DNA of 64,000 nt from Gemmatimonadota bacterium. GTDB lineage: Bacteria; Gemmatimonadota; Gemmatimonadetes; Gemmatimonadales; GWC2-71-9. Made by a program: the position numbers and the translations under genes. The stretch lies in NCBI GenBank assembly GCA_025357945.1, contig JANYLJ010000034.1, positions 50,742 through 114,741 on the forward strand, in the 5' to 3' direction. Positions 8,451 through 18,006 of this stretch are shown here, piece after piece. How positions within the stretch are numbered: position 1 is the stretch's first letter; each line of letters begins with the position of its first letter. Under the pieces are notes generated by a model. The model saw only the letters and a list, made by a program, of their open reading frames with translations. It was not told the DNA's origin and did no database searches.

Positions 8451-11123
8451 ATGACCATTCCATCCAGCAGGGCTGCCGCGCCCGCCCGCGATCCACGCAC
8501 CGCAACCGATGCCACATCGGCGGCTGGCGAGGCGTTGCACCGCCTGGCCTGGCTCGATACCGACGCCGTGCTCCACGCGCTCGATGCGCGCCTGATCGGA
8601 CTGACCGACGCGGAGGTCGAGCGTCGCCGCGAACAGTTCGGGCGAAACGAAGTCGCCCATGAAAAACCACCGGCGTGGTATCGGCAGCTCGCGCACGCCT
8701 TCGCCAACCCGTTCAACGTCCTGCTGACGACCTTGGCGATCGTCTCCGGCCTCACCGGCGACGAGGAAGCCGTCATCGTCATTGGCCTCATGGTACTGCT
8801 GAGCACGATGCTCCGCTTCGCCCAGGAATATCGCTCGAGCAAGGCCGCCCAGGCACTGCGGGCGCTGGTGCGGACGAGCACAGCGGTCGAACGGGATGGT
8901 GACGAGTTTGTCGGCAACCTCCCGCCGATGCGGCGGCGGGAGATCCCGATGGACGAACTGGTGCCGGGCGACATCGTCTACCTGTCGGCGGGGGATATGG
9001 TGCCGGCCGACGTGCGCGTGGTCGCGGCAAAAGACCTGTTCGTCAGTCAGTCATCGCTCACCGGCGAGGCGCTCCCGGTCGAGAAAATGGACCGCGCCAC
9101 GCAACCCGCCGGACCCACCGCACTCACCGAGCTGCCGACCATCTGCTTCATGGGCACCAACGTGGTGAGTGGAACGGCGACTGCGGTGGTCGCCGCCACC
9201 GGCAGCAGCACGTCGTTCGGCGCGATGGCGAAGGGGCTGGTCGGCCAGCGCGTGACGACCGCCTTCGACGTGGGCGTGAGCAAGGTGAGCTGGCTCTTCA
9301 TCCGGTTCATCGTTGTCATGGTGCCGATCGTGTTTCTGATCAACGGACTGAGCAAGCACAACTGGCTGGAGGCGTTCCTGTTCGGCCTCGCGGTTGCCGT
9401 TGGGCTCACGCCCGAAATGCTGCCGATGATCGTCACCACCAACCTCGCCAAGGGCGCGGTCACGATGGCGCGGCACAAGACGATCGTCAAGCGGCTCAGC
9501 GCGATCCAGAACTTCGGCGCGATGGATGTTCTGTGCACCGACAAGACCGGCACGCTGACGCAGGACAAGATCGTGCTCGAGCGCTACATCAATGTCGTCG
9601 GCGAAGAGGATGACTGGGTCCTCGCCCTGGCGTACCTCAACAGTTTCTACCAGACCGGGCTCAAGAACCTGCTGGACGTGGCGGTGCTGGACCATGGCGA
9701 GTTGAAGGCTGAACTATCGCTCGACAACGCCTATGGCAAGGTCGACGAGATCCCCTTCGATTTCACCCGGCGCCGGATGTCGGTCGTCGTCGACCGCAAG
9801 CACGAGCGCCACCAACTCATCTGCAAGGGTGCCGTCGAGGAAGTCCTCGCGGTCTGCCAGTCGGTGCGGGACGAGGACCGGGTCATGGACCTCACCGCCG
9901 AGCGGGTTCAGGTCGCCAAGGACGTGGTTGCCGAACTCAACGAGGATGGCTTTCGCGTCGTCGCGGTCGCCTACCGCGACTTCGACCCGAGCCACGGGGC
10001 ATACGCCGTCACCGACGAGTCCGATCTCGTACTCGCCGGGTTCGTCTCCTTCCTCGACCCCCCGAAGGAAAGTGCCGCCCCGGCACTCAAGGCGCTCGCA
10101 TCCCACGGTGTCACGGTGAAGATCCTGACCGGGGACAACGACCTCGTCTCCCGGAAGGTGTGCCGCGACGTGGGTTTGGCCGTGGACCACATCGTCCTCG
10201 GAAGCGAACTCGTCGGGCTCGACGACAACCAACTCGGTGAGGTCGCCGATCGCGGCGTGGTGTTCGCCAAGCTGACGCCGGATGACAAGGTGCGGATCGT
10301 CCGGGCATTGCGCGCCCGCGGACACACCGTCGGCTTCATGGGGGACGGGATCAACGATGCTGGCGCACTGCGCGAGGCCGACGTCGGCATCTCGGTGGAT
10401 TCGGCCGTCGACATCGCCAAGGAGTCGGCCGACATCATCCTGCTCGAAAAGAGCCTGATGGTGCTGGAGGAAGGGGTGATCGAAGGGCGCAAGACCTTCG
10501 GGAACACGATCAAGTACATCAAGATGACGGCGAGCTCGAACTTCGGGAACGTGTTCAGTGTGTTGATCGCGAGTGCGTTCCTGCCGTTCCTGCCGATGCT
10601 GCCGATCCAGCTGCTGACGCTCAACCTGCTCTACGACTTCTCCCAGACGTCGATCCCCTGGGACGACATGGACCCCGAGTACCTCACGGTGCCGAGGAAG
10701 TGGCGGGCGGAGGACATCGGCCGGTTCATGCTCTTCATCGGTCCGACCAGTTCGGTCTTCGACATCGTGACGTTCCTCGTGATGTGGCATTTCTTCGGTG
10801 CCAACAACCCGGCACACCAATCCCTGTTCCAGTCGGGGTGGTTTATCGAATCGTTGCTCACCCAGACGCTAATCGTGCACATGATCCGCACCGCGAAGGT
10901 GCCGTTCCTGCAAAGCCGGGCGACGTGGCCGGTCCTGGCGCTCACGGCCGCCATCATGGTCTGCGGCATCGTCCTGCCGTTCCTGGCGCTCGGCCGGAAG
11001 CTGGGTCTGCAGGCGCTCCCAGCGAGCTACTTCGCGTGGTTATTCGTCATTCTCCTCAGTTACGTGGCGCTGACACAGGTCGTGAAGGGCTGGTACATCC
11101 GGCGGTTCGGGACCTGGCTCTGA
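8451..11123 (+). CDS. mgtA: Magnesium-translocating P-type ATPase
   Basis: CTDKTGTLTQDKIVLERY; VGLTPEMLPMIVTTNLAKGAV; GFMGDGINDAGALREADVGISVDSAVDIAKESADIILLEKSL. Confidence 0.92.
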   Translation: MTIPSSRAAAPARDPRTATDATSAAGEALHRLAWLDTDAVLHALDARLIGLTDAEVERRREQFGRNEVAHEKPPAWYRQLAHAFANPFNVLLTTLAIVSGLTGDEEAVIVIGLMVLLSTMLRFAQEYRSSKAAQALRALVRTSTAVERDGDEFVGNLPPMRRREIPMDELVPGDIVYLSAGDMVPADVRVVAAKDLFVSQSSLTGEALPVEKMDRATQPAGPTALTELPTICFMGTNVVSGTATAVVAATGSSTSFGAMAKGLVGQRVTTAFDVGVSKVSWLFIRFIVVMVPIVFLINGLSKHNWLEAFLFGLAVAVGLTPEMLPMIVTTNLAKGAVTMARHKTIVKRLSAIQNFGAMDVLCTDKTGTLTQDKIVLERYINVVGEEDDWVLALAYLNSFYQTGLKNLLDVAVLDHGELKAELSLDNAYGKVDEIPFDFTRRRMSVVVDRKHERHQLICKGAVEEVLAVCQSVRDEDRVMDLTAERVQVAKDVVAELNEDGFRVVAVAYRDFDPSHGAYAVTDESDLVLAGFVSFLDPPKESAAPALKALASHGVTVKILTGDNDLVSRKVCRDVGLAVDHIVLGSELVGLDDNQLGEVADRGVVFAKLTPDDKVRIVRALRARGHTVGFMGDGINDAGALREADVGISVDSAVDIAKESADIILLEKSLMVLEEGVIEGRKTFGNTIKYIKMTASSNFGNVFSVLIASAFLPFLPMLPIQLLTLNLLYDFSQTSIPWDDMDPEYLTVPRKWRAEDIGRFMLFIGPTSSVFDIVTFLVMWHFFGANNPAHQSLFQSGWFIESLLTQTLIVHMIRTAKVPFLQSRATWPVLALTAAIMVCGIVLPFLALGRKLGLQALPASYFAWLFVILLSYVALTQVVKGWYIRRFGTWL

Positions 11124-11134
11124 TCGCGCGCGTC

Positions 11135-12448
11135 ATGCTCATCACGGGGTTGGCGGCTGTCCCTGGCGCGGCGCGGGCGCAGGCACCGGCGTGCCGCTCC
11201 CACGTGCCAGCCCTGCTCGGCGCGCAAGCCACGTTCATCGGGCAGCATCTTTTGCCATTCCACAGTCCCTACGCCGGACCGATGAGTCTGCGCAGCGACG
11301 GCGACCAGCAGTTGAGCCAGAGTTACGGACTCTATGCCGGCGGCTGCCTGGGGCGTGGGTTCGATCTGTACGTCGACGCGGAAATGATCCGCGGTTCGGG
11401 AATCAGCCACGCCTCGGGGCTGGCGGGCGTCACCAACGGCGATGTGCTGCGCCAAGGCTCGGTTGACCTTGGCGACGCGCCCTATGTCGCTCGCGCGTTT
11501 GTCCGTTGGACCCATGCGTTCGGCAGCCGTGAACGGGACACCGTTGGCCGCGCGCCCGATGACCTGCCGCGGGTCGTCTCACGCCGACGCGTTGAACTCA
11601 CCTTCGGACGGCTGGCCGCGACCGACCTCTTCGACGTCAACCGGTACGCCAATGCCACCCGGACGCAGTTTCTCGACTGGGTCTTGTTTCAGAACGGCGC
11701 CTGGGACTATGCCGCGAACACGCGCGGCTACTCGAACGGCCTCGCGGCCGCGTGGATTACCGGCTCCTGGACCCTGCGCGCCGGCATTTTCCAGATGCCG
11801 ACGCAAGCGAACGGGAACCAGTTCGACGGCGACCTGCCACACGCGCGCGGCGAAAATGTGGAGCTGACAGTCGCGGCACCGCACGGTGCGGTCGTGCGGC
11901 TTCTTGCCTATCTCAACCATGCCCGGATGGGGCGATACGCCGTCGCCGACTCGATCGGCGTGAGCGAACATCGACCGCCAGACATCGTTGCCGACGATGC
12001 GCCGGCCCGGACCAAGTTTGGTCTCGGGCTGAATGCCGAACTGCCGTTGGCTGACGGCGGCGAAACTGGTGTCTTCGCGCGGCTCGGCTGGAGCGACGGG
12101 CACAATGAGAGTTTCGCGTTTACCGAGGTGGATACGCACGCGAGTGCGGGCCTCCAGGTCGCCGGTGCACGCTGGGGGCGCCGCCCGGATCGCCTCGGCA
12201 TCGCGATCGCCGCCGACGGCCTCTCCCGCACCCATCGCGAGTACCTGGCCGCCGGCGGGCAAGGCTTCTTGCTCGGCGACGGGCAGCTGCGATATGGGAC
12301 CGAGGCGGTGATCGAGCTCTACTATCGACTCCAACTCGGCTCGTATCTGCAGCTGTCCCCCGACGTGCAGTTCATCACCAACCCCGGTTATAACAGGGAC
12401 CGCGGTCCAGCTGCGGTCGTGAGCCTGCGCCTGAACGCCCGGTACTAA
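11135..12448 (+). CDS. Carbohydrate-selective porin, OprB-like outer-membrane protein
   Basis: Signal peptide; FDVNRYANATRTQFLDWVLFQNGAWDYAANTRGYSNGLAAAWI; LQLSPDVQFITNPGYNRDRGPAAVVSLRLNARY. Confidence 0.75.
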   Translation: MLITGLAAVPGAARAQAPACRSHVPALLGAQATFIGQHLLPFHSPYAGPMSLRSDGDQQLSQSYGLYAGGCLGRGFDLYVDAEMIRGSGISHASGLAGVTNGDVLRQGSVDLGDAPYVARAFVRWTHAFGSRERDTVGRAPDDLPRVVSRRRVELTFGRLAATDLFDVNRYANATRTQFLDWVLFQNGAWDYAANTRGYSNGLAAAWITGSWTLRAGIFQMPTQANGNQFDGDLPHARGENVELTVAAPHGAVVRLLAYLNHARMGRYAVADSIGVSEHRPPDIVADDAPARTKFGLGLNAELPLADGGETGVFARLGWSDGHNESFAFTEVDTHASAGLQVAGARWGRRPDRLGIAIAADGLSRTHREYLAAGGQGFLLGDGQLRYGTEAVIELYYRLQLGSYLQLSPDVQFITNPGYNRDRGPAAVVSLRLNARY

Positions 12449-13806
12449 CCGGTCCGCGTCGGCAGGCGGAGCCCGACCACATTTTCCCGGCCCACTCGCC
12501 GGATCACCAACTCGCCGCCGTGGATGCTGGCGATCCAGCGCATGATGGAGAGGCCGAGGCCACCGGTGCGGCCAGTATCGTCGGCGCGGTCGGTCAGGCG
12601 CGGTTCGGTGGGGATCGGCTCGCCCGTGCTGCGCACTTCGAGGAGGACGCTGGCGCCGTCGCGGCGTACGCTCACGGCGACCGGTGCCCCCGGCTCACCG
12701 TGACGGCAGGCGTTCTCGAGCAGTTCGAGGAGCGCCTCGCGCAGGAGCGCCTCATCACCGGTCACTTCGCACGGCATGATCTCGTGCAGTTCCAGTTGCT
12801 GACCCAGCGTCCGGGCGCGGGCGCGGAACATGTCGGTCGCCTCGAGCGCGAGCGCATCGAGCTCGACGTCGTCCCGAAGCGGCGGCCGCTCGCCCGCTTC
12901 CATCCGCGCCAGCAGCATCAGATCCTGCACGCGGTGCGTCATCTGCCCCGCGGCAGCGTGCACACGCCGCAACACGCGCACGTACTCCTCCGGTGTACGC
13001 TCGCGCTCGAGACCGAGTTCGGCTTCGCCGAGCACCAGGGTGAGCGGTGTGCGGATCTGATGCGCCACTTCGCGGAGAAAGCGGTGGGACTGCTCCTGCA
13101 GGCCCTGGATGCGATCGAGCAGGCGATTGAAGCGCAGCGCCAGGTGATCGAGTTCATCGCGCTGCCGGTGCAACGGCAGTCGGCCAGCGAGCTCGCCGGG
13201 GGCGATGGCATCGGCCGCACGGCCGAGCGCGTCGATCGGGGCGAGGGCGAACCGCGTTAGCGAATACCCGATCGCCAGCGCCAGGATCAGTACGATGGGG
13301 AACATCACGGCGAGCCGGATTCGGAACTTGTATTGTCGACGACGCAGCAGGTCCGTCGTGGCTGCCACGACGACGTGTGCGCCGCGCACGGTGTCGGCAG
13401 CGAAGCGCATGTCAAGCCCTTTGGGAAGGGAGCTGGTACCGATGTCGCCCACGTCGGGCAGGGCGTCGGCGCCGGGAATCGCCGCGATCATCGTGCTGTC
13501 GCCGCCCATGGTCAGGCGCGCGCCACTCGAGTCGTAGACGACGAAGGCGACTTTGGACGGTGCCAGGTCGCGCAGCGCCTGCTTCACGCCGTCAAACACG
13601 GTGCTGTCGACGTTGATGTGGCTGGCCTCGCGGCGGATCGCGATGCGCGATCCGGCCGCCGCCTCCTTGAGCCGCTCGTTGAAGTCGTAGCGGCTGCCGG
13701 TCCAGGTGACGTAGGCGTACCCGGCGCCTTCAAGGATCGCGGTTCCCACGAAGAAGGCGACGGCAAAGCCGGCCGTCAGCCGGAGGCGGAACCGGCTAAG
13801 GGCCAT
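12445..13806 (-). CDS. HAMP-containing sensor histidine kinase
   Basis: HAMP-like segment; EVAHQIRTPLTLVLGEAELGL; LLENACRHGEPG; GGLGLSIMRWIA. Confidence 0.85.
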   Translation of the reverse strand: MALSRFRLRLTAGFAVAFFVGTAILEGAGYAYVTWTGSRYDFNERLKEAAAGSRIAIRREASHINVDSTVFDGVKQALRDLAPSKVAFVVYDSSGARLTMGGDSTMIAAIPGADALPDVGDIGTSSLPKGLDMRFAADTVRGAHVVVAATTDLLRRRQYKFRIRLAVMFPIVLILALAIGYSLTRFALAPIDALGRAADAIAPGELAGRLPLHRQRDELDHLALRFNRLLDRIQGLQEQSHRFLREVAHQIRTPLTLVLGEAELGLERERTPEEYVRVLRRVHAAAGQMTHRVQDLMLLARMEAGERPPLRDDVELDALALEATDMFRARARTLGQQLELHEIMPCEVTGDEALLREALLELLENACRHGEPGAPVAVSVRRDGASVLLEVRSTGEPIPTEPRLTDRADDTGRTGGLGLSIMRWIASIHGGELVIRRVGRENVVGLRLPTRTG

Positions 13807-14485
13807 CAGCGGGTTCGGCCACCGAGAGGATGTAGCCGCGCGAGCGAACCGTGTGAATCAGCGGTGCCTGCCCTTCGGGGTGTATCCGGCGGCGCAACCG
13901 GCCGACGAGGACGTCGACGGCGTTGCCGACCGGATCGAAGTTGTCATCCCACACGTGCTCGAGAATCTGGCTGCGACTGACGACCCGCTCCGGGTTGCGC
14001 ATCAGGTACTCGAGCAGGGCGTACTCGCGCGCGGTCAGGCGGATGGTGAGGCCGCCCCGGCGCGCGGCGAGTGACCGCGTGTCGAGTTCCAGGTCAGCGA
14101 AGCGGAGCACCACGTCGAGCGTCGCCGTCGGGCGCCGCGCCAGCGCCCGCAACCGGGCGAGCAGCTCCTCGATCGCAAACGGCTTGGAAAGGTAGTCGTC
14201 AGCGCCCACGTCGAGGCCGCGCACGCGGTCGTCCAGGCCAGCGCGCGCCGTGAGCATGAGGATCGGCGTGCGGCCGCCCCGCTCGCGGTGGCGCCGGCAG
14301 ACCTCGAAGCCGTCCACGTCGGGAAGCCCGACGTCGAGCACGGCAAGATCGTAGTCGTTGACGGCGAGCGCGGTGAGCCCGTCGCTACCGGTCACGGCGA
14401 CATCGGCCGCCATCGCGGCTTCACGTAACGTGCGGCGGAGCAAGTCGGCCAGCGCCGGGTCGTCTTCGACGATGAGGATGCGCAT
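13796..14485 (-). CDS. OmpR-family response regulator
   Basis: MRILIVEDDPALADLLRR...LAVLDVGLPDVDGFE...GADDYLSKPF...RSRGYIL. Confidence 0.88.
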   Translation of the reverse strand: MRILIVEDDPALADLLRRTLREAAMAADVAVTGSDGLTALAVNDYDLAVLDVGLPDVDGFEVCRRHRERGGRTPILMLTARAGLDDRVRGLDVGADDYLSKPFAIEELLARLRALARRPTATLDVVLRFADLELDTRSLAARRGGLTIRLTAREYALLEYLMRNPERVVSRSQILEHVWDDNFDPVGNAVDVLVGRLRRRIHPEGQAPLIHTVRSRGYILSVAEPADGP

Positions 14486-14540
14486 GAAGGGTGTACGCCG
14501 GACCGTTGCAAAAGGATGATCGGAACGGCCAGGTGGCCGG

Positions 14541-14625
14541 GAGCCGTGAGCCGGGAGCCCCGGACGGTAAGCTAGCGTGTGAGGCGCGCACGCTAGCTCA
14601 ACCTGCGGCCTCACGGCTCACGGCT
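14541..14625. repeat. Family B element, copy B1: GTGAGCC-type arms around GCTAGCGTG...CACGCTAGC
   Basis: gagccgtgagccgggagccccggacggtaagctagcgtgtgaggcgcgcacgctagctcaacctgcggcctcacggctcacggct. Confidence 0.9.
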
Positions 14626-15940
14626 GGTGTTGTCGCCTCAATGTCAACCGTGCCTCACACCCCCTGCCCCCTGTGCGATTGATCAATGCCAGTCTACCGC
14701 CATGCGCTTCCGCGATCTGTCGTGACAGCACCAGTCCGATGCCAGTCCCACCAGGTTTGGTGGTGAAAAACGGTACGAACAGGTTGGCCGAATCGGGCAG
14801 GCCCGGGCCGTCGTCCTCCACCACGAGGGCGAAGCCACCGCCCGTGCTGCTCCACCGCACCCGCACACCGCCATCGGTGGCTGCGGCAGCGTCGACCGCA
14901 TTGGCGATCAGGTTGATGAGCAATTGATCGAGCTGATCGCCATCAGCGTGTAACGTGACATCCGGGCCGGGAATCACCTCGATCACCATGCGCGTCTCGA
15001 GCCGCACGGTGCGCTGGACCCATTCCGGCACGTTGACCGGTCCGAATCGGGGTGGCGGCAGGCGGGCCAGCCTCGTGTACGAGGCCAGGAACCGGCTCAG
15101 CCCTTCGGATCGTGATGCGATAACGCCCAGGCCGCGGTCCAAATCGTCGCGGAGTTCGCCCTCGGGCGGCGATCGGCCGAGGAGGTGTTGCAGGCGATCG
15201 GCGATCGAGCGGATCGGCGTGAGCGAGTTGTTGATTTCGTGCCCCAGCACCCGGATGAGGCGCTGCCACGCCAGCCGTTCCTCCTCGCGCAGCGCACGAC
15301 TGACGTCGGCGAGCAGGACGAACTGATGCGGGCGGCCACCCTGCCGGAACCCGCCGCGGCGAAGTTCCCAACGACCAGCCGTGCCACCCACGTGCAGCTC
15401 GATTAATCGCGGCGCATCACCAGACAGGCAGCCCGCCAACCCCAGTTCATCCGCACGCCGGCCGAGCAAGCGCCCGGCGGATTGGCCGAGCAGGCGCTCG
15501 CCGCTGGCGTTGACGAGGCGGAGCGCACCGGCGTCATCGAAGGCGAGCACCGCGACGTCAATCTCGCCCATCACCCGCTGCAACAGCGCTGTCGCCTCGA
15601 GTGCCCCGAGGCGGCGCTCGCGCAGTTCGTTCATCAGCGAATTGAGCTCGAGCATCGCCAGCCCCAGCGCGTCCTCGGGACTCGAGCGGCGAGCCCGCAG
15701 AGAATAGTCCTGTTCGCGAATCGCGGCGAGCATGTTGGACAGGGTCTGCAGCGGCCGAATCACCCGCTCGCGGAGCGCCATGGCACAACTGAGGGAGAAC
15801 ACGACCAGTGCGATCGCCAGTGTCCACTGCACGCGCGGCGCGAAGTCGCCGGTCCAGAGCAGGACGACCGCAACGACCAGCGCGGGGAGGCCGGCGACGA
15901 GCGCGAGGAGCGTGATCTGGCGTTCGTGGGAGGGGGGCAT
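14618..15940 (-). CDS. NtrY-like sensor histidine kinase (HAMP-PAS-HisKA-HATPase)
   Basis: LGHEINNSLTPIRSIADRL...LINLIANAVDAAA...FVPFFTTKPGGTGIGLVLSRQIAEAHGG; stop codon lies in repeat B1. Confidence 0.82.
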   Translation of the reverse strand: MPPSHERQITLLALVAGLPALVVAVVLLWTGDFAPRVQWTLAIALVVFSLSCAMALRERVIRPLQTLSNMLAAIREQDYSLRARRSSPEDALGLAMLELNSLMNELRERRLGALEATALLQRVMGEIDVAVLAFDDAGALRLVNASGERLLGQSAGRLLGRRADELGLAGCLSGDAPRLIELHVGGTAGRWELRRGGFRQGGRPHQFVLLADVSRALREEERLAWQRLIRVLGHEINNSLTPIRSIADRLQHLLGRSPPEGELRDDLDRGLGVIASRSEGLSRFLASYTRLARLPPPRFGPVNVPEWVQRTVRLETRMVIEVIPGPDVTLHADGDQLDQLLINLIANAVDAAAATDGGVRVRWSSTGGGFALVVEDDGPGLPDSANLFVPFFTTKPGGTGIGLVLSRQIAEAHGGRLALINRTGGRGCEARLTLRRQHQP

Positions 15941-15963
15941 TCTAGGAGATCATTTCAGTTTGG

Positions 15964-16050
15964 TGAGTCGTGAGCCGTGAGCCGTGAGCCCGGACGGTAA
16001 GCTAGCGTGTGAGACGCGCACGCTTGCTCAACGTGCGGGCTCACGGCTCA
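15964..16050. repeat. Family B element, copy B2
   Basis: tgagtcgtgagccgtgagccgtgagcccggacggtaagctagcgtgtgagacgcgcacgcttgctcaacgtgcgggctcacggctca. Confidence 0.9.
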
Positions 16051-16060
16051 TTGCCGTCTG

Positions 16061-17425
16061 TCACAGCCCATACCGCTGCAACCGCCGATACAGCGCGCTC
16101 CGCGACAACCCCAGCGCCTGCGCCGCCAGCGACACGTTGCCGCCGTAGCGCTCCAGCGCCTTGCTGATGAGCAATCGCTCGACATCCTCCAGGCTCATCT
16201 GGTCCAGCTGCGGTGCCGCACCACCGACCGGGCCGAAGGCGAGGTCCGCCGCGCGCACCAGCGCGCCTTCGGTGAGCAGCGTCGCGCGTTCGATGGCGTG
16301 GGCCAGTTCGCGCACGTTGCCGGGCCAGCCGTATTCGAGCAGGGCCCGCATGCCGTCGGCGGAGAAGCCGGTCACGCCGCGCCGGTAGCGCTGCGCGAAC
16401 TGCTGCAGGAAGTGCATCGCCAGCAACGGAATGTCTTCCCGTCGCGCGCGCAGCGGCGGCAGCACGATCTCGACGGTGTTGAGCCGAAAGAACAGGTCTT
16501 CGCGGAACCGGCCGGCGGCGACCTCGGCCCGAACGTCGGCGTTGGTGGCGGCAATGATGCGTACGTCCACTTTCCGCGTTCGCGACGCCCCGACCCGCTC
16601 GAACTCCCCGGTCTGCAGCACGCGCAAGAGCTTGGACTGTTGCGTCAACGACAGGTTGGCGATTTCGTCGAGAAAGAGCGTGCCGCCGTCGGCGAGTTCG
16701 AACCGCCCGACCCGATCGGTCTTGGCATCAGTGAAGGCGCCCTTGGCGTGACCGAACAGCTCGCTCTCGAACACGCCATCCGCAAGTCCGCCGAGGTTGA
16801 CCGTCACCATCGGGCGCCATGCCCGTGCGGACGCCGCGTGGAGCCACGCGGCGACGACCTCCTTGCCGGTGCCGTGTTCGCCGGTGATCAGCGCGTTCGC
16901 GTCCGAGGGCCCGATCCGTTCCATCAGCCGAAGCACCGGTTGCATCGCTGGGGATTCGGCGATCAGCTGCGGGGCGCCGATCGGACGGAGCGCTGCGTTT
17001 TCGCTTTCGAGGCGCTGGCTCCGGCGCAGTGCGCGACCGAGTTCGATCTGCGTGTGCAGCACATGGAGCAAGCGGGTGTTGTCGAATGGTTTCTCGACAT
17101 AGTCGCGGGCACCACGCCGGAGCGCGGCGACGGCTCCCTCGATGCTGCCCCAGGCGGTCATGACGACGACCGGCAGGGTCGCGTCGAGTTGCTGGAGCCG
17201 CTGCAGCAGATCGAGACCTTCGCTGCCGCTGGTGGTATCGCGGGTGTAGTTCATGTCGATGAGGGCGGCGGCGAAGTCGTGGCCAGCCACCGCTGCGAGG
17301 ATTCCGGCCGGCGACATGGCGGTCTCGAGGGTGTAGCCCTCGCTGCGCAATAACAGCCTCAATGCTTCGAGGACGTCGCGGTCGTCATCGGCGATGAGGA
17401 GGGTGGCGGAAGGGGAGTTCGTCAT
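16061..17425 (-). CDS. NtrC-family response regulator with AAA+ and Fis HTH domains
   Basis: [88 protein letters not shown]. Confidence 0.88.
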   Translation of the reverse strand: MTNSPSATLLIADDDRDVLEALRLLLRSEGYTLETAMSPAGILAAVAGHDFAAALIDMNYTRDTTSGSEGLDLLQRLQQLDATLPVVVMTAWGSIEGAVAALRRGARDYVEKPFDNTRLLHVLHTQIELGRALRRSQRLESENAALRPIGAPQLIAESPAMQPVLRLMERIGPSDANALITGEHGTGKEVVAAWLHAASARAWRPMVTVNLGGLADGVFESELFGHAKGAFTDAKTDRVGRFELADGGTLFLDEIANLSLTQQSKLLRVLQTGEFERVGASRTRKVDVRIIAATNADVRAEVAAGRFREDLFFRLNTVEIVLPPLRARREDIPLLAMHFLQQFAQRYRRGVTGFSADGMRALLEYGWPGNVRELAHAIERATLLTEGALVRAADLAFGPVGGAAPQLDQMSLEDVERLLISKALERYGGNVSLAAQALGLSRSALYRRLQRYGL

Positions 17426-17442
17426 AACGGTAAGGTTAGCGT

Positions 17443-17972
17443 CGTGAGCCGTGAGCCGTGAGCCCGCAGTCGGCGTTAGCGCGTGCGTCGTTGAGCCCCG
17501 CGCGGCGGCAAATAATCCCGGAACGTTGTCCAGTCAATGGCATTCTCGACTCGCCGACAACAGGATTGAATGCTGGGCGATTTCAAGGGTCTCAAGGTCT
17601 GGCAGCGCGCCCACGCGCTTACGCTGGACGTGTACGCGTTCACGCGCCGTTTTCCATCGAGTGAAAAGTACGGACTTACCTCTCAGTTACGGCGTGCCGC
17701 GGCCTCAATTCCCGCCAACATTGCCGAGAGCCGGGGTCGCATCGGTCACCGCGATCAAGAGCGCTTTCTGCATATCGCCCAAGGATCCGCGAGAGAGCTT
17801 GAACCCCATCTGTTGCTTTCCCGTGACCTATTGTTGATGCGACGGGATACGGCGGACCTCGCCTTGGCTCGGGTCGCGGAGGTGCAGCGCATGCTCGCCG
17901 CCTTGATCTACAAGAAACTGTGACCCCGGCGGCCGGCAGGCTAACCTCGCGTCTGGGGCTCACGGCTCATGG
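17443..17972. mobile_element. Family B inverted pair (B3) enclosing a four-helix-bundle gene; candidate ORF-bearing form of the repeat
   Basis: Left arm gtgagccgtgagccgtgagcccgcagtcggcgttagcgcgtg (~17443-17485); right arm ggctaacctcgcgtctggggctcacggctcatggct (~17940-17975); only the S23-like ORF between. Confidence 0.5.
17570..17923 (+). CDS. Four-helix-bundle protein (S23 / 23S rRNA intervening-sequence type)
   Basis: FKGLKVWQRAHALTLDVYAFTRRFPSSEKYGLTSQLRRAAASIPANIAESRGR: signature of the family. Confidence 0.9.
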   Translation: MLGDFKGLKVWQRAHALTLDVYAFTRRFPSSEKYGLTSQLRRAAASIPANIAESRGRIGHRDQERFLHIAQGSARELEPHLLLSRDLLLMRRDTADLALARVAEVQRMLAALIYKKL

Positions 17973-18006
17973 CTTGTCGCACACGGCGATTCACCGGTCA
18001 ACTCGC

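Noticed and set aside
17570-17923. Diversity-generating retroelement, since Avd has the S23 fold
   Set aside because: No reverse transcriptase and no template/variable repeat pair seen nearby.
17443-17972. 23S rRNA intervening sequence
   Set aside because: No rRNA sequence recognised around it; flanked by protein-coding genes.
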